A stretch of DNA of 47,315 nucleotides from an uncultured Clostridia bacterium (lineage in GTDB: Bacteria > Bacillota > Clostridia > Christensenellales > DTU072), in the NCBI GenBank assembly GCA_944349735.1, contig CALVNM010000009.1, forward strand, positions 1-47,315, given 5' to 3'. The notes beneath the pieces were generated by a model that was not told the DNA's origin, did no database searches, and saw only the letters and a program-made list of their open reading frames with translations. Both the position numbers and the translations under genes were made by a program. Positions 45,498 through 47,315 of this stretch are shown here, in pieces (within the stretch, counting starts at the first letter, position 1; each line of letters begins with the position of its first letter).

Positions 45498-46886
45498 ATG
45501 AAAGTTCAATTCACCGAAACCGTTTTGCGCGACGCCAATCAGTCGCTTATCGCAACACGTTTGCCTTTCGAGAAATTCGAAGGCATTTTGAGTACAATGG
45601 ACAAAGCGGGTTATTACTCGGTGGAATGCTGGGGAGGAGCCACCTTCGATTCCTGCCTCAGGTTCCTTAACGAGGATCCTTGGGAAAGACTGCGCAAGAT
45701 AAGAGCCGCCATGCCCAACACCAAACTTCAGATGCTTCTGCGCGGGCAGAATCTGCTCGGATACAAGCATTATCCCGACGACGTGGTACGTAAATTCGTC
45801 GAGAGAAGCATAGCCAACGGCATCGATATAATAAGGATATTCGACGCACTCAACGACCTCCGCAATCTCGAAGTCGCCGTCGACGAGACCAACAAAAACA
45901 ACGGTCACGCTTCGATAGCCATTTCTTATACCACCAGTCCCGTCCATACCATCAAGAAATTCGCAGCCATGGTGAAAGATATGGAGAAAATGGGCGCGAA
46001 GTCGATCTGCATCAAGGATATGGCGGGCGTCATGAGCCCTCAGGAAGCCACAGACCTCGTCAAAGCAATCAAGGACGCCTGCTCGCTTCCCCTCGTACTC
46101 CACACCCACTGCACTACGGGACTCGCGTTCATGACCTGCCTTAAAGCGGTCGAAGCGGGCGCGGACGTCATCGACACGGCTATCTCATGCTTCTCCGGCG
46201 GCACTTCCCAGCCCGCTACCGAGACCCTCGTCTACGCGCTGAAGCAGATGGGATACGAAACCGACATCGACGAAAAAGTGCTCGTCGACATCAACAACTA
46301 CTTCAAACCTATCCGCGACGAATATCTCGCCTCGGGACTTCTCGATCCGAAAGTCATGGCGACCGACACGCAGGCTCTTAATTATAAGATCCCCGGCGGC
46401 ATGCTCTCCAACCTTATCTCCCAGCTCAAGATGCAGAACGCTATCGACAAGCTCGACGAAGTTCTGCTCGAAACTCCTAGAGTGCGCGAAGACCTCGGTT
46501 ATCCCCCTCTCGTCACGCCCATGAGCCAGATGGTCGGCGTGCAGGCGGCGAACAACGTACTGCTCGGCGAGCGCTACAAGAATATCGGTAAGGAAGTCAA
46601 GGCTTACTGCCGCGGCGAATACGGTCAGGCTCCCGGCAAGCTCAATCCCGAACTCGTGAAAAAAGCTCTCGGCGACGAGAAGCCCATTACGGGACGTTTT
46701 GCCGACACGCTCGAACCTCAGTTCGATAAGACCAAAGCGGAGCTCGGCGATACCGCCCGTTCCGACGAAGACGTACTGAGTTACATCGCCTTCCCGCAGA
46801 TCGCCGAAAAATTCTTCGCGGCGCGCAAGGCGGAAGAAGAAAAGCACGTGAAGTACACCATCGAGCCTTTGAAGGAGGATAAATGA
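45498..46886 (+). CDS. oadA: Oxaloacetate decarboxylase alpha subunit (carboxyltransferase)
   Basis: 462 residues. It transfers carboxyl from oxaloacetate to biotin on a partner protein, feeding a sodium-pumping decarboxylase, or acts as a pyruvate carboxylase B-type subunit. The TIM-barrel signatures are TVLRDANQSLIATR with the catalytic Asp (residues ~7-20), ECWGGATFD (~37-45), RGQNLLGY, the carbamylated-Lys region ICIKDMAGVMSP (~172-183) and the LHTHCTTGLA metal-ligand His pair. It lacks the C-terminal biotin domain, consistent with the separate carrier gene downstream. The start has AGGAGG six bases upstream. It overlaps the next gene by four bases. Confidence 0.93.
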   Translation: MKVQFTETVLRDANQSLIATRLPFEKFEGILSTMDKAGYYSVECWGGATFDSCLRFLNEDPWERLRKIRAAMPNTKLQMLLRGQNLLGYKHYPDDVVRKFVERSIANGIDIIRIFDALNDLRNLEVAVDETNKNNGHASIAISYTTSPVHTIKKFAAMVKDMEKMGAKSICIKDMAGVMSPQEATDLVKAIKDACSLPLVLHTHCTTGLAFMTCLKAVEAGADVIDTAISCFSGGTSQPATETLVYALKQMGYETDIDEKVLVDINNYFKPIRDEYLASGLLDPKVMATDTQALNYKIPGGMLSNLISQLKMQNAIDKLDEVLLETPRVREDLGYPPLVTPMSQMVGVQAANNVLLGERYKNIGKEVKAYCRGEYGQAPGKLNPELVKKALGDEKPITGRFADTLEPQFDKTKAELGDTARSDEDVLSYIAFPQIAEKFFAARKAEEEKHVKYTIEPLKEDK

Positions 46887-47239
46887 TGTTAGGAGCCGTT
46901 GAATCCATTTCGATAGGCGAAAGTTTCGCTCTTTCCGGCGTGTCGATAGGCATCATAATGGGCGTACTCGCCTGCATCATGTTGCTTATATATCTTATGT
47001 CCTGGCTGTTCCGCCGCTTCGACGAATGGAACTCCAAGAGGAAAGGCAAGATCCCGCCCGTAACGGTAGACGCCACGGCGGCGGAGCCGGTAGCCAAAGC
47101 CCCCGGCAGTTGCGGCGATCTCGTTCTCATCGACACCACCGAGCGCGAAGCCGCCATGATAATGGCGATCGTAGCCGACAGCACCGAAACCCCTCTCAAC
47201 GAGTTGCGTTTCATCTCCATCAAGCAAATCAAGGAATAA
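46883..47239 (+). CDS. OadG-type small membrane subunit of the decarboxylase
   Basis: 118 residues. One membrane helix (IGIIMGVLACIMLLIYLMSWLF, residues ~22-43), then a basic turn, a Pro/Ala-rich linker and a short soluble tail. Size, topology and position between oadA and a biotin carrier fit the gamma subunit that anchors the sodium-pump complex. The start ATGATG overlaps the oadA stop; an AAGGAGGA site precedes it. Sequence conservation in this family is low, so the call leans on context. Confidence 0.75.
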   Translation: MMLGAVESISIGESFALSGVSIGIIMGVLACIMLLIYLMSWLFRRFDEWNSKRKGKIPPVTVDATAAEPVAKAPGSCGDLVLIDTTEREAAMIMAIVADSTETPLNELRFISIKQIKE

Positions 47240-47254
47240 AAGGAGCTTTCTTCT

Positions 47255-47315
47255 ATGAAATATAAAGTTACGTTAAACGGAAAGATATACGAAGTCGAAG
47301 TCGAGAAAGGCGAAG
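47255..47315 (+). CDS. Biotin carboxyl carrier protein (N-terminal part only)
   Basis: The first ~20 codons, MKYKVTLNGKIYEVEVEKGE, are in the window; the gene runs off the right edge. The K-x-x-V-x-x-N-G-x-x-Y-x-V-x-V-E opening is the usual first strands of a biotinyl domain in the decarboxylase/glutaconyl-CoA decarboxylase group. AAAGGAG precedes the start by nine bases. The biotin Lys motif itself is outside the window. Confidence 0.8.
   Translation, partial: MKYKVTLNGKIYEVEVEKGE

Noticed and set aside
1-47315. tRNA, rRNA, insertion sequences or prophage genes
   Set aside because: No tRNA-like cloverleaf, rRNA segment, transposase motif or inverted-repeat-bounded element was recognised.

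Overview
The window looks like a chromosomal segment of an anaerobic, low-to-medium GC Bacillota (Clostridia-type) bacterium. The evidence is strong AGGAGG-type ribosome binding sites, repeated TTGACA/TATAAT-like promoters with 17-nt spacers, several lipobox lipoproteins, a tungsten-type aldehyde:ferredoxin oxidoreductase and an oxaloacetate-decarboxylase-type sodium pump. The giant lipoproteins recall uncultured gut lineages such as Christensenellales/Borkfalkiaceae, but that placement is inference.

Region 1 (1-11,860) is a tungsten-enzyme and pterin-cofactor island. A MoeB/ThiF-type E1 enzyme lies divergent from an eight-gene plus-strand operon with overlapping or nearly touching genes: AOR, MoaD-like protein, MogA, MoeA, MoeA fused to a binding-protein-like domain, MoaA, MoaC and a MOSC protein. 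Facing it tail to tail is a minus-strand tungstate ABC transporter operon (tupA-tupB-tupC). Its leader carries a probable Moco/Tuco riboswitch with a GAAA tetraloop and a consensus 11-nt receptor. TupA appears to be circularly permuted: the half that normally ends the protein is at the front. The logic is tungstate import, pterin synthesis and metal insertion serving the AOR. MoaE is not in the window.

Region 2 (11,862-19,290) is ordinary housekeeping or accessory sequence: an endonuclease/exonuclease/phosphatase-fold protein, a sodium:neurotransmitter symporter family transporter, a propeller-like lipoprotein, a HAD-IIA phosphatase, an unrecognised protein that may be translated from a leaderless mRNA, and an AI-2E/PerM family membrane protein.

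Region 3 (19,340-43,982) is dominated by three minus-strand lipoproteins of 3775, 3165 and 873 residues. The two giants are paralogues. They share an N-terminal module and then long arrays of degenerate beta-rich repeats marked by an I-D-P-Y type motif followed by L/I-P and Y-x-V-x-W. The first giant also has an MBG-like segment and a C-terminal parallel beta-helix. None has a recognisable sortase signal, so anchoring should be by lipid. Together the two giants fill about 21 kb, and I assign them no function beyond cell-surface proteins.

Region 4 (44,090-47,315) holds a DUF2804 protein divergent from an oxaloacetate decarboxylase operon (alpha subunit, small membrane subunit, and the start of the biotin carrier, which runs off the window).
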